A stretch of DNA of 64,000 bases, from contig CAZVIN010000023.1 in the NCBI GenBank assembly GCA_964627255.1, positions 33,513 through 97,512 of the forward strand. The letters run 5' to 3'. Positions 1 through 9,040 of the stretch are shown here, piece by piece. Below the pieces are notes generated by a model that was not told the DNA's origin, did no database searches, and was given only the letters and a program-made list of their open reading frames with translations. Position 1 is the stretch's first letter. Each line of letters opens with the position of its first letter. Source of the stretch: CALLJL01 sp964627255. GTDB taxonomy: Bacteria > Acidobacteriota > Aminicenantia > Aminicenantales > CALLJL01. Position numbers and translations under genes: made by a program.

Positions 1-20
1 CAAACCGCCAAGGAACGGGC

Positions 21-827
21 TCAAAAAAAATAGCGCAGTGTTAGCGATAACTGCCAGCCGGTAATTCCCCAGTCGAGGAGCTTCTCTTCGCCCCGCGAAT
101 CGAGGTAGGTCGCCCGCTCGCCCATCGCCTGTGGTTCGGTGGACTCCGTAATCTCTAAAGATTCTATTTTACCGATAGGAATTCTAATAATAATCCCGAC
201 TCTAAATTTATCCCTCCAGTCATAATCCACCCCAGCTTCCAGTTGGGGCACAAGCGCCTTTCCGCCGGCCTTTTCCTGAAAATTGTCCTCGACTATTTGA
301 TTGAATAAATCTAAGAACTGAAACCGGGAGCGATATTCAATCGAGCTCAGCACCAAGGCGAACCCGGCTCCACCAAAATAGCGCCAGGCTTGCTTTCGGC
401 TTTCAGCCCGAACTGAAACCCGCAGCGGCAGCAAGCGCAAAGTCAGGTGGACATCATCAGAAAGGCCGTAAGCAAAATTGTTTAACTTGCCCGAGGCTTC
501 GACTGAACCGGACAAACTCTTTCTCCAGTAGCCTATCCCGAGGGCGAGAGAAAGGGAAGGAGCGAGAGATGTCTCGGCCTCAATTCCCAGCGAAAAATTG
601 ACCGGAACTGAGCCCATGGGCTTAAATTCGGACTTAAAACCAAGCTCCTCGGTTTCAAGCCGGAGCTCTTCGAGAACCTGATTTATCTGGGGGATAAATT
701 CATCGTTTAAAGTGGCCGAGGAAGGCCGGAAAAAGCCTGTCTCGAGACCGAACCAGAGCTTGGGTCTGGCAGCCGCGAGCGGCGCCGCGAGCCAGATTAT
801 CAGTCCCCAAAAGGTGACCCAAGACAT
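21..827 (-). CDS. Outer-membrane beta-barrel protein, unknown role
   Basis: Predicted secreted outer-membrane protein of about 268 residues. The N-terminus is a signal peptide (hydrophobic stretch ending LAAA before RPKLW) and the protein ends in alternating strands with a terminal Phe (LTLRYFF), the usual beta-signal for BAM insertion. The start at 827 was chosen over an in-frame ATG at 863 because AGAGG lies just upstream of it and because the extra 12 residues (RTREKRKRG) would precede the signal peptide awkwardly. No specific family is recognised; porin-like or OmpW-like folds are possible. It stands after a short gap downstream of the aminotransferase gene on the same strand and may be co-transcribed with it. 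Confidence 0.7.
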   Translation of the reverse strand: MSWVTFWGLIIWLAAPLAAARPKLWFGLETGFFRPSSATLNDEFIPQINQVLEELRLETEELGFKSEFKPMGSVPVNFSLGIEAETSLAPSLSLALGIGYWRKSLSGSVEASGKLNNFAYGLSDDVHLTLRLLPLRVSVRAESRKQAWRYFGGAGFALVLSSIEYRSRFQFLDLFNQIVEDNFQEKAGGKALVPQLEAGVDYDWRDKFRVGIIIRIPIGKIESLEITESTEPQAMGERATYLDSRGEEKLLDWGITGWQLSLTLRYFF

Positions 828-898
828 ATTTCCTCTTTTCCTCTTTTCTCTTGTTCGGCCCATGTTAACTCTCTATCCTGTGGGAAATAGGTAAACTG

Positions 899-1981
899 TC
901 ACCATTTTTGGAGGAGGGAGTGGATGGCTTCAAGAGCCTTAGCTAATTGAGCCGACGAAACAGCGTAACCGAGCCGGAAGTGCTCCCTAAGCTCAAAAAA
1001 ACTGCCAGGAACAACACTCACTTCGGCTTCCAGGCGAAGGCGCTGACTGAATTCATCGCCGCTCCGGCCAGCCTCCAGCCGGGGGAAACAAACCACTCCG
1101 CCCGCTGGTTCTACCCAGCTCAGTTTCGGCTCACCGGCGATAAAATTGCCGACTAACTGTTGGTTAGCTTCAAGCCAACCGCGGTTTTTTTGTCGGAGCT
1201 GGTCAAGGTAAGGAAAAAGGCGGGCGGCAATGACCTCACCGATAAAAACACCTTCTACCACTAAGTAATCTGTCAGCCGTCGCAGCTTTTGCGCTACCTC
1301 TGGCGAGGCCAAAATCCAGCCGCAACGTAAGCCGCCCAAGCCATAAACCTTAGTTAAAGAAGAGGCGACGATTACCCTGTCGCTAAGCCCAAAGGCTGAG
1401 CGGCTAAGTTCATCGGACATAAACTCAAGATAAATCTCGTCGATAAAAAGATAGGCGCCAGCTTTGTCGGCTTCAGCCGCCAAGACCGCGATTTGTTCCC
1501 GATTTAGAAACACGCCTGTCGGGTTATGCAGGTTAGTCAGGATAATTAGCTTAGCGCCCTGAGCCAATAGGCGGCGATAATCGTCTAAGTCGACTAAAAA
1601 TTTATTTTCGAAGCGGCGTTCCAGCCTCATTATCCCGGCTCGAAAAAATCTCGGGCAACTTAAGAGGGGTTCATAGGCTGGTTTTTCTACTACGACCCTA
1701 TCGTCGGGTTCGAGAAGGCCAGCACAAACCATAAAAATAGCCTGGGAGGCTCCCTGGGTTAGAACCACATTTTCCGCCCCTACCCCGTAGCGATGCGCAA
1801 TAGCCTCGAGGAGCGGTTCGTAACCATAGGGATTACGGCCGCTGATTTCGAGGTCCCTAACCTCTAAGGTTAGCGGTAAATCCCGGAGCAAAAGGTCGGG
1901 CACACCGCTTCGACTCAGGCTGATTTTAGCCTGACTGCTGAGCTTGGCCCATTCAAGATAAACAATCGGTTCTACTGACAT
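899..1981 (-). CDS. PLP-dependent class I/II aminotransferase
   Basis: Fold-type I aminotransferase of 360 residues, cytoplasmic. Visible marks are NLHNPTG near residue 152 (substrate/PLP pocket), D181-E-x-Y184 and the Schiff-base lysine K211 in SSLTKVYG followed by LRCGW. Substrate cannot be read from sequence; amino-acid transamination is likely. The gene overlaps the upstream amino-acid permease by 29 bases on the same strand, so translation is probably coupled, and the pair suggests uptake followed by transamination. A weak AGGA precedes the ATG inside the permease gene. Length is a little short of the roughly 390 residues common in AspC-like enzymes, but all core motifs are present. Confidence 0.85.
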   Translation of the reverse strand: MSVEPIVYLEWAKLSSQAKISLSRSGVPDLLLRDLPLTLEVRDLEISGRNPYGYEPLLEAIAHRYGVGAENVVLTQGASQAIFMVCAGLLEPDDRVVVEKPAYEPLLSCPRFFRAGIMRLERRFENKFLVDLDDYRRLLAQGAKLIILTNLHNPTGVFLNREQIAVLAAEADKAGAYLFIDEIYLEFMSDELSRSAFGLSDRVIVASSLTKVYGLGGLRCGWILASPEVAQKLRRLTDYLVVEGVFIGEVIAARLFPYLDQLRQKNRGWLEANQQLVGNFIAGEPKLSWVEPAGGVVCFPRLEAGRSGDEFSQRLRLEAEVSVVPGSFFELREHFRLGYAVSSAQLAKALEAIHSLLQKW

Positions 1982-3320
1982 GAGTCGATTCCTGGCGCCA
2001 TTTTCTCTTGGTTAACCAGTAAAGCGGCAGACCGCTCAGGATGATTACAGTTCCCAAAAGAGATTGGCGAGGCATGGAAATAAATACATTAACCACAACC
2101 GCCAAGGAAATCAAGGCAAAAAACAAAGGGACAAAAGGAAAACCCCAAACTCGATAAACCTCGGGTCCAGGCGACGTTTTTTTCCGCAACGGCAGTAACG
2201 CCAAGGCGGTCAAGCCAAAGAATATCCAATCACCAAAAGTAACATACTGGAGCAATTGACTATAAGTATTTGTTAGGAGAAGCAGTGAAGCCCAGACAGA
2301 CTGCAGAAAAATAGACACATAAGGGGTATCGAAACGGGGATGAAGGCGGCTGGCCAAAGGAAGAAACGCGCCTTCCTGGGCCATGGCTTGGTAAACGCGA
2401 GGACCGGTGAGGATGAAAACATTGGTAATACCAAAGGTAGAGATGACAATAGCTAAGGCTATTAATTTAGAACCGGCCGGACCGACGAGGGCTTGCATGG
2501 CGTCAGAGGCCAGCCGACTGGAAGAACGAATGGCGGCAAAGGGAAGAGTGGTCACATAAACCCAGTTCGTCAGGACATAAACACCGACAACGATTGAGAC
2601 GCCGGCAATGATGGCTAACGGAAGAGTCCGCCGCGGCCTTCTTACTTCGCCGGCGACGAAATTGAGAATCTGCCAGCCGCCATAAGAGAAAAGAGCGGGC
2701 ATCAAGGCTAAACCAACCGCGCTGAGAAAAGAGAGGTTAAAAGCGCTCGGCCAGATTGGTCCCAAAGAAGGTTTAGGCCGGGAAGAATCGGTAAAAAAGA
2801 AGAAAATTCCCAATAGGATTAACGCAACCAGCGCCGTCAGCTTGAGAAGGGTGAAGATGTTTTGAACAACGCTTCCGGGCCTAATGCCTAAAAAATTAAT
2901 TAACGAAAGAAGCCAAATGATAGCCGCGGCAATAAAAACTACGCTCTTTTGAGGCAAAGGAAAAAGTGAGGTGAGAAAACGAGCACAGGTGACGGCCACA
3001 GCCGCGATGGCCCCGGTTTGGATGGTGGTAAAAAGGGTCCAGCCAAAAAGAAACCCCAACCAGGGCGCGAAGGCTAATTTAAGATAGAGATATTGACCAC
3101 CAGAATAAATAAACATCGAGCCGAGCTCGGCGAAAACGAGGCCACCCAGAAAAGCAATAAAGCCTCCCAGAAGCCAAACTAAAAGCAATTGGCTCGAGCT
3201 TTGAAGGAAACGCGCACTTTCGGCTGGGTTGATAAAAATGCCGGCGCCGATAATCGCGCCGCTAACAATCATCGTGGCGTCAAAAACCGTGAGCTGCCGC
3301 GGCTGAGAAGATAAAGCCAT
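1953..3320 (-). CDS. APC-family amino-acid permease
   Basis: Inner-membrane amino-acid transporter of about 455 residues with some 12 hydrophobic segments. The first segment carries the glycine motif IIGAGIF characteristic of the APC (amino acid-polyamine-organocation) superfamily, LAT-like branch. The start is placed at ATG 3320; a TTG two codons earlier is also possible and neither has a strong Shine-Dalgarno sequence. It is the first gene of a two-gene operon with the overlapping aminotransferase. Upstream lie a good sigma-70-type promoter and a leader of about 120 bases with a 7-bp hairpin close to the start codon, so expression may be controlled in the leader. Substrate unknown. Confidence 0.85.
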   Translation of the reverse strand: MALSSQPRQLTVFDATMIVSGAIIGAGIFINPAESARFLQSSSQLLLVWLLGGFIAFLGGLVFAELGSMFIYSGGQYLYLKLAFAPWLGFLFGWTLFTTIQTGAIAAVAVTCARFLTSLFPLPQKSVVFIAAAIIWLLSLINFLGIRPGSVVQNIFTLLKLTALVALILLGIFFFFTDSSRPKPSLGPIWPSAFNLSFLSAVGLALMPALFSYGGWQILNFVAGEVRRPRRTLPLAIIAGVSIVVGVYVLTNWVYVTTLPFAAIRSSSRLASDAMQALVGPAGSKLIALAIVISTFGITNVFILTGPRVYQAMAQEGAFLPLASRLHPRFDTPYVSIFLQSVWASLLLLTNTYSQLLQYVTFGDWIFFGLTALALLPLRKKTSPGPEVYRVWGFPFVPLFFALISLAVVVNVFISMPRQSLLGTVIILSGLPLYWLTKRKWRQESTHVSRTDCLS

Positions 3321-3348
3321 GTTCAATTCTTTCTCTATGATGAACAGA

Positions 3349-3368
3349 CGTTAGCCGAGTCGCTAACG
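3349..3368. promoter_or_regulatory. Perfect 7-bp dyad in permease leader
   Basis: CGTTAGC and GCTAACG flank a six-base spacer about 28 bases before the permease start codon. It could fold as an RNA hairpin in the leader or be a repressor operator. No T-run follows, so it is not an intrinsic terminator. Confidence 0.4.
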
Positions 3369-3449
3369 CCGCTTTCTCTCCTTTTCTTCTCGTCAGATTC
3401 CTTAGGGAACAATCCTCATCGCCTATCCATCAAGGCTTTTTCCTTGACC

Positions 3450-3478
3450 CTTATACCTAAGTTAGAATATTTTTTCAA
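3450..3478 (-). promoter_or_regulatory. Promoter of permease-aminotransferase operon
   Basis: Read on the minus strand: TTGAAA, 17 bases, TATAAG. Each box is one base off the sigma-70 consensus. Transcription would start near 3443 and leave a leader of about 120 bases. Confidence 0.55.
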
Positions 3479-3678
3479 AGACTAAATCAGCCTAAGAGCC
3501 GGATTCCAGAGACCAAAGAAAACGATGACGCTATTTTCCGAGCTTTCCGATATTTAGCCCTTTTTTATTCCCACCGGAGTAAACCGCTTTTTTTATTAGC
3601 TCCATATTTTCGTTTCCTTGGCAGCAAAATGGATCCTCCTTTCCTTTCCCGCTATAAATAACAAAGATTGAAAAAGCC

Positions 3679-3707
3679 TTGACAAGACATTGGAATTGAA
3701 AAAAAAT
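3679..3707 (+). promoter_or_regulatory. Candidate promoter of TonB receptor
   Basis: A perfect TTGACA is followed after 17 bases by a poor -10 (AAAAAT). The leader would be over 200 bases. The weak -10 keeps confidence low. Confidence 0.35.
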
Positions 3708-3940
3708 TAGAAACAATGTAACCCAGGGCAAAAAAGCAGAAAAAGAGGCGGTGGCTTGAAATTAAAATGGCTTAAAAAAATAAAAGAGGGGAAGTCCAAA
3801 AGATAAAAATGACGGGGAAAAGGAAAAACCATAAAGAAAGCAAAGAAAAATCATTGAGCCCAAAATCGGAAGAAAAAGGCGAAACAATAAAAACGACCCG
3901 AAAAGCGAAGGTTGTCTTTTAATTTTTTTAAGGAGGGAGA

Positions 3941-6700
3941 ATGAGTAAAGAAAAAATTCTCAAAGGCTTGGCCCTGAGCACGGTCTTTTTCTTGCTGGCC
4001 TTTAGCCTCAGTTACGGCCAGCGCTTGACCGGCCGGCTCATGGGGACAGTGACGGATGAAAACGGGTTGCCTCTGCCCGGAGTTTCGGTGGAAATTTCCA
4101 GCCCTTCGCTCCTGGGCGGAGTTCACTCCCAGGTCACTGGAGCTAACGGCGAATACCGTTTCCTTAACCTGCCACCGGGGACCTATAAAGCTGTCTTCAA
4201 ACTGAAGGGTTTTCAGACTATCGAACGCGCCGATATCATTGTCTCGCTGAACATGACCACGGTGGAAAATATTACCCTCAAGTTAGCTGCCCTCGAGGAG
4301 AGCATCACGGTAACGGCGGCTTCGCCGGTGGTAGATGTCACCAAGTCTGGTATTTCTACCACCTATTCCAAAGTCCAGTTGGAAAAATTGCCTTTTAACC
4401 GCAATACCTACTTTGATATTGTCAACCAGACGGCTGGCTTCACTACCAGTCATGGCGAAAATTCTTCGCGCTTCATGGCCTATGGTTCCAATTCCGAAGA
4501 AAATGCCATGTATGTGGAGGGTGTTGACCTAAGTAACCCGGAAATCGGCACTGCCTGGTCTTGGCCAGTCCCGGATATGTTCGAAGAGGTGGAGATAACT
4601 GGCATTGGCGCAGGCGCTGAATACGGGAATTTCGCCGGTGCGGTCGTTAATATCGTCACCAAGTCTGGCGGCAATAACTTCTCGGGCAGCACCTCCTATT
4701 ATGGCCAGTACAAGAAGCTGACGGCAGATAATAATCCCAAACCCTATAATCCAGCCACCGGCGAGGGTTATTATTCTTTTAACCGTGTCCAATGGTATGA
4801 CTATTCCTTCACCTTGGGTGGGCCAATTCTTAAAGACCGCATTTGGTTTTTTGCCGTCTATAACAACACGCTGGATAAGGCCTCAGATTTTGGCGATGAC
4901 CCTAATTATCCTTATAAAGGCACGCACAACGAGCAGTTTATCAAAGTTTCTACCCAGCTTTCCAAAGCCCATAAGCTGGTTCTGATGTACAATCGCCAGA
5001 GAGACTATGGCTCGGGTGCGCCTGACCCCTACAACATGCCCGAGACAGTCATGGCCGAAACCGACTTGGTTCATATCTGGACAGCGATGTGGACTTGGGT
5101 TATCAGCAAGGATTCTTTCTTCGAGCTGAAATATTCTGGCTATTATAGCCCCAATGATTATCAACCGGCCTTTGGCGGCTCGATTTATACCCCGGCTCAT
5201 TATGATGGAGCCACCGGCATCACCTCCAACGGGCCAGTCTGGCCTTGGTTCTACAAAGTTACCCGTAATCAGGCTAACGCCACGCTCACTCATTTTGCCG
5301 ATGATTTTCTGGCTGGAGACCACGAATTCAAGATAGGCGTTCAATTTAACCGCGGGACAACCGATACTTATGGTGGTTATGGCGGCGGCAAATTTTATTA
5401 CGATTATGGCGGGGAGCCCTATCTCCTCTACGAATGGGATACCAATCGTTATGGAGGAACAGTAGTCAATATCGGTGGGTTTATCGATGATTCCTGGAAA
5501 GTTAGCAATCGCCTCACCATCAATTTGGGCTTACGCTTTGACCATCATAACGCTTTTATTCCCGCTTTCCCGCTGATGCATAATTTTAAAGAAACAGGAG
5601 AAAAAGGCATTGGCATCGATGACCTGATTATCTGGAACTCCTTCTCCCCTCGCATCGGCCTGGCTTTCCAGCTGACCTCAGACCAAAAAACCTTATTTAA
5701 AGCTTCCTACGGCCGGTATTATGTTTATCCCTACATCGCTAACTGGGAATGGCCCGGTCCCAACGCTCCTGATAAATACATCTATTATTGGGATGGAGCA
5801 AAGTGGCAGCTCTGGTACGTTTTGCCCACGGAAGCTGGCTACACTATGGACCCTAATATCAAGAATCCCTACTACGACCAGTTCTCAGTTGGGTTGGAAA
5901 GGCAGCTGACTAATAACTTAGCTTTAATAGCCACCTTTATCTACAAGAACGGAAAAGATGTTTTTGGTTATGAAGACCGGGGCGGAAAATATGAGTTAGT
6001 TACTCGCGTTTCTCCTGATAATGGCCAGAGCTATCAGGTCTGGAACTGGGTTGGCGGTGAATTCGACTACTGGCTGACGAACCCCAAGGGCTGGGGTCAA
6101 ACCTACAAGGGCTTGATCCTGGAATTAAACAAGCGTTACGCCAATAACTGGATGATGAACGCCTCCGTTACCTGGTCCAAAGCCGAAGGCTTAAACCTCA
6201 GTTCCTTGGCTACTGGCGGCTACGGCATGAGCCAATCGCTCGTCTGGTACACCGGTCAATTTGGCACTGACCCCAACCAGCTAATCAACGCCAAAGGGCC
6301 GCTCAACCTGGACAAAAGGTGGTTGGTCAAGCTCTCCTTGGGTTATAACCTCCCCTTTGATATCCTCGTCAGCGCTAACTATCTTTTCCAGAGTGGTCGA
6401 CCAACTCTGAAATTTGTCCGCATCAGAAACCTCAATCAGCCCTATTCAATCAGGATCCAAGCCGAGCCCAAAGGGAAAGAGCGCTTCGACTCCCAGCATC
6501 TGCTTAACCTGAGAATCGAAAAATCCTTTAACCTGTATAAAACGGCCCGTCTAAGCGTCGCTGGCGATATTTTCAACGTGCTCAATGACGACACGGTGAC
6601 CAGGTGGCGTTCCTACAATGTCTGGAGCGCCAGCTATAAAGAGCCCATGTGGATTCCCTATCCCCGTCGGTTTCAGCTCGGCCTTAAGCTCCAGTTTTAG
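3941..6700 (+). CDS. TonB-dependent receptor, Oar/SusC-like with carboxypeptidase-regulatory domain
   Basis: Outer-membrane receptor of 919 residues for energised import of an unknown ligand. In order: signal peptide (to about residue 26), a carboxypeptidase-regulatory-like beta-sandwich at about 30-115 (GTVTDENGLPLPGV, YRFLNLPPGTY), a plug domain at about 120-240 (ITVTAASPVVDVT, then the VNIVTKSG plug end), and a long beta-barrel ending in Phe (LGLKLQF). A strong AAGGAGG precedes the ATG. Such receptors in Acidobacteriota and Bacteroidota import oligosaccharides, peptides or chelates; the substrate is not deducible here. There is no SusD partner beside it. Its last 17 bases overlap the 3' end of the convergent sulfatase-like gene. 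Confidence 0.9.
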   Translation: MSKEKILKGLALSTVFFLLAFSLSYGQRLTGRLMGTVTDENGLPLPGVSVEISSPSLLGGVHSQVTGANGEYRFLNLPPGTYKAVFKLKGFQTIERADIIVSLNMTTVENITLKLAALEESITVTAASPVVDVTKSGISTTYSKVQLEKLPFNRNTYFDIVNQTAGFTTSHGENSSRFMAYGSNSEENAMYVEGVDLSNPEIGTAWSWPVPDMFEEVEITGIGAGAEYGNFAGAVVNIVTKSGGNNFSGSTSYYGQYKKLTADNNPKPYNPATGEGYYSFNRVQWYDYSFTLGGPILKDRIWFFAVYNNTLDKASDFGDDPNYPYKGTHNEQFIKVSTQLSKAHKLVLMYNRQRDYGSGAPDPYNMPETVMAETDLVHIWTAMWTWVISKDSFFELKYSGYYSPNDYQPAFGGSIYTPAHYDGATGITSNGPVWPWFYKVTRNQANATLTHFADDFLAGDHEFKIGVQFNRGTTDTYGGYGGGKFYYDYGGEPYLLYEWDTNRYGGTVVNIGGFIDDSWKVSNRLTINLGLRFDHHNAFIPAFPLMHNFKETGEKGIGIDDLIIWNSFSPRIGLAFQLTSDQKTLFKASYGRYYVYPYIANWEWPGPNAPDKYIYYWDGAKWQLWYVLPTEAGYTMDPNIKNPYYDQFSVGLERQLTNNLALIATFIYKNGKDVFGYEDRGGKYELVTRVSPDNGQSYQVWNWVGGEFDYWLTNPKGWGQTYKGLILELNKRYANNWMMNASVTWSKAEGLNLSSLATGGYGMSQSLVWYTGQFGTDPNQLINAKGPLNLDKRWLVKLSLGYNLPFDILVSANYLFQSGRPTLKFVRIRNLNQPYSIRIQAEPKGKERFDSQHLLNLRIEKSFNLYKTARLSVAGDIFNVLNDDTVTRWRSYNVWSASYKEPMWIPYPRRFQLGLKLQF

Positions 6701-9014
6701 CCGCCTGAAGTTGCCGGGCTTTTTCTAAATGGAAATTGGCCTTAGCCGGGAGGCGGAAGCGGTTGTAAATATCAGCAAGGAGAAAATGACCCAGAATCTG
6801 GGTCGGCAGGTCAAGCTTTAGTTCCAGGCCGCGGAGAGCTAATTTTTCGGCCTCTGAGAGGTTAGCCCCGTGGTCCATGATGACTTTAGCCAGAAAAATA
6901 TAGGCCGGCCCGTATTCTTCATTCTTTTGGAGACAACTGCGCAGTTCTTTTTCCGCCAGGTCGAATTCCTTTCTTTTGGCCCAGAGAAGGCCGAGGTTAA
7001 AATCAGGCCTAAAATTATAAGGGCTTATTTCTTGCTCTTTTCTGTATTCCTCCACCGCGCGGTCAATCTCGCCCCTGGCCTCATGAAGCAAGGCTAAATT
7101 GAAATGGGCGTTCAGCAATGGCTGGCTCCTCTCCATCGAGAGCGCTAACTTTATTTCCTTCTCGGCCTCGGCATACATTTTTAATGACAAATAAGCCGCG
7201 CCCAGTCTATTCCGAAGATAACGAGACTCAGGGTCAATGGCTACGGCCTCTTTAATCAGTTCCAGAGCCCTTTCATTTTCTCCCCGGTCCTGATAGATAT
7301 CAGCCAAATGGATATAAGGCTTGGTGTCCTTGGGGTCAAGGTCAAGAAGTCGCCTGAATCCCAGGATGGCTTCCTCAGCCTGGTTGTTTTCTTTATAGGC
7401 CATGGCCAAGCCAAGGATGGCTTCATAATACTCGGAGTCGACATCAAGAGCGGCTTGAAATTCTTTTATCGCCTCCGCGTAGCGTTTTTGCTTGGCGAGC
7501 AGATAACCCAGGAGATACCGAGCCTCGAGAATTGACGGGTCCTTGGCGAGGACGGCCTGAATCTTTTTTTCGGCTGCCTCGTATTTTTCCTCGGAAACGA
7601 GAATTTGGGTTAATTTAATTTCATTATAGAGCTCAATTCTATCCTTGGGGTCGGCCAAGCTCCGACCAGGCTTATCCTTAGTTAAATTATGAAAAGCTCC
7701 GATATAACCCAGAGTCTGCAGCTTAATGAGCGAATCCTGGTCGATGTTGGGAATCACCGCGGCGGTTGCTTCCTGGTTAGTGTACTGCTTAATTATTTTT
7801 TCCAGCTCTCGCCGCATCTTTCGGCCCAGAGAGCGCTTGGACTCCCAGAGATTATTGCTCTCTCGAGGGTCATGGACAAGGTCGTAGAGTTCAGGACGGG
7901 GCGCAGCGATAAATTTAAACCCACCCTGCCGCAACGCTTGGAGTTCGCTCCAGCCATAGTGATAACGGGGATAAAAAGTTTCACTGTAAGCCGGCGCGGT
8001 GCTTTTTTCCTGACCCTGAAGGAGCCGCCGCAGGCTTCTCCCTTGAACCGAAGAAGGCACCTTGGCGCCGAGAAGGTCAAGCACTGTAGGCATGACGTCA
8101 ATGTTTTGAGCTTGGGTCGACACCCGCCGACTGTTGAGCCGAGAGGAAAAGGGAAGGCGAATGATTAACGGGATTCTTAGGACGGCGTCATAAATAAAAA
8201 ACCCGTGGGCGCTTTCTTTGTGCTCGCCTAAGCTTTCGCCGTGGTCAGCGGTAAAAATGAGCAGCGTCTTTTCTAATAAATCTTGCTTTTTCATAAAAGC
8301 TAAAAATTCGCCGATGAGCTGGTCGACATAGGCAATCTCCCCGTCATAAAGGCCATAGAGCCTTCCCTGAAACTGACTTTTATAAGGTTCAGGCGGGTCG
8401 TAAGGCGTGTGCGGGTCATAAAAATGAAGCCAGGCCATAAATTTATTTTCTTTGTTGGCTTCTATCCAGCCACAGGCTTCTTTGAGGACTTCATCGCCTC
8501 TTCGTTGCACGGCGTCCAAGCTAATTCGCTTGTATTTGGTCAGGTCAAAATTATCAAAATAATAATCAAACCCCTGGTCTAAGCCCCAGCGAGAATCGAG
8601 GACAAAAGCGCCGACGAAAGCAGCAGTCCGGTACCCCCTTTCTTTCAGGACCTCGGCCAGAGTAATATTCTTCGGGTCAAGGTAGAAGCCACCGTTATCC
8701 CTGACGCCATGAAAAAGAGGATAAGTGCCGGTAAAAAGAGAGCAATGAGCCGGAAGCGTGAGCGGTGCGGCGGTAATAAACTGCTCAAAAAGGATGCCTT
8801 CAGTCGCTAATCGATTAATGTGAGGCGTTTTCACTTTGTCATAACCGTAGCATTCCAGGTGGTCAGCCCGGAGCGTATCAATCGTCAAAATGATAATATT
8901 CAGGGAATCACGCCGGGCTGAGGAGATTAACTGTTCAGAAGAGTGAATGAATCTCGGTTTTAAAACCGGCCAAAATAAGAAAAAGACAATGATGACCAGG
9001 CCGAAAATTCCCAC
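6684..9014 (-). CDS. Membrane-anchored sulfatase-like hydrolase fused to TPR repeats
   Basis: A 776-residue protein: an N-terminal membrane segment (residues 2-18), a sulfatase / alkaline-phosphatase-superfamily domain (about 37-450; metal site IDTLRAD, later TADHGES) and a C-terminal array of about seven TPR repeats (roughly 465-770). The usual nucleophile motif C-x-P-x-R is replaced by T86-L-P-A-H90, so there is no Cys to become formylglycine; Thr is the likely nucleophile, as in phosphoethanolamine transferases. A phospho- or sulfo-ester hydrolase or transferase acting outside the cytoplasm is therefore more plausible than a classical sulfatase. The start is a GTG without clear Shine-Dalgarno sequence. 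It is the last gene of a three-gene operon, 26 bases after the D-aminoacylase. Confidence 0.82.
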   Translation of the reverse strand: MGIFGLVIIVFFLFWPVLKPRFIHSSEQLISSARRDSLNIIILTIDTLRADHLECYGYDKVKTPHINRLATEGILFEQFITAAPLTLPAHCSLFTGTYPLFHGVRDNGGFYLDPKNITLAEVLKERGYRTAAFVGAFVLDSRWGLDQGFDYYFDNFDLTKYKRISLDAVQRRGDEVLKEACGWIEANKENKFMAWLHFYDPHTPYDPPEPYKSQFQGRLYGLYDGEIAYVDQLIGEFLAFMKKQDLLEKTLLIFTADHGESLGEHKESAHGFFIYDAVLRIPLIIRLPFSSRLNSRRVSTQAQNIDVMPTVLDLLGAKVPSSVQGRSLRRLLQGQEKSTAPAYSETFYPRYHYGWSELQALRQGGFKFIAAPRPELYDLVHDPRESNNLWESKRSLGRKMRRELEKIIKQYTNQEATAAVIPNIDQDSLIKLQTLGYIGAFHNLTKDKPGRSLADPKDRIELYNEIKLTQILVSEEKYEAAEKKIQAVLAKDPSILEARYLLGYLLAKQKRYAEAIKEFQAALDVDSEYYEAILGLAMAYKENNQAEEAILGFRRLLDLDPKDTKPYIHLADIYQDRGENERALELIKEAVAIDPESRYLRNRLGAAYLSLKMYAEAEKEIKLALSMERSQPLLNAHFNLALLHEARGEIDRAVEEYRKEQEISPYNFRPDFNLGLLWAKRKEFDLAEKELRSCLQKNEEYGPAYIFLAKVIMDHGANLSEAEKLALRGLELKLDLPTQILGHFLLADIYNRFRLPAKANFHLEKARQLQAAKTGA

Positions 9015-9040
9015 GCTGAGCCAAATTGTAAGCTTATTTT

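Larger units (their letters stand above)
3321..3940. other. Divergent intergenic region, no gene
   Basis: Spacer between the permease operon and the TonB receptor. It holds the permease leader and promoter (3349-3478) and a candidate receptor promoter (3679-3707). The remainder is A/T-rich with A-runs around 3700-3930. I see no supported gene; a 66-codon minus-strand frame at 3531-3731 has no recognisable features. Confidence 0.6.

Noticed and set aside
3531..3731. 66-codon minus-strand frame in the permease-receptor spacer
   Set aside because: No ribosome-binding site, low-complexity hydrophobic start, and it lies across the candidate receptor promoter.
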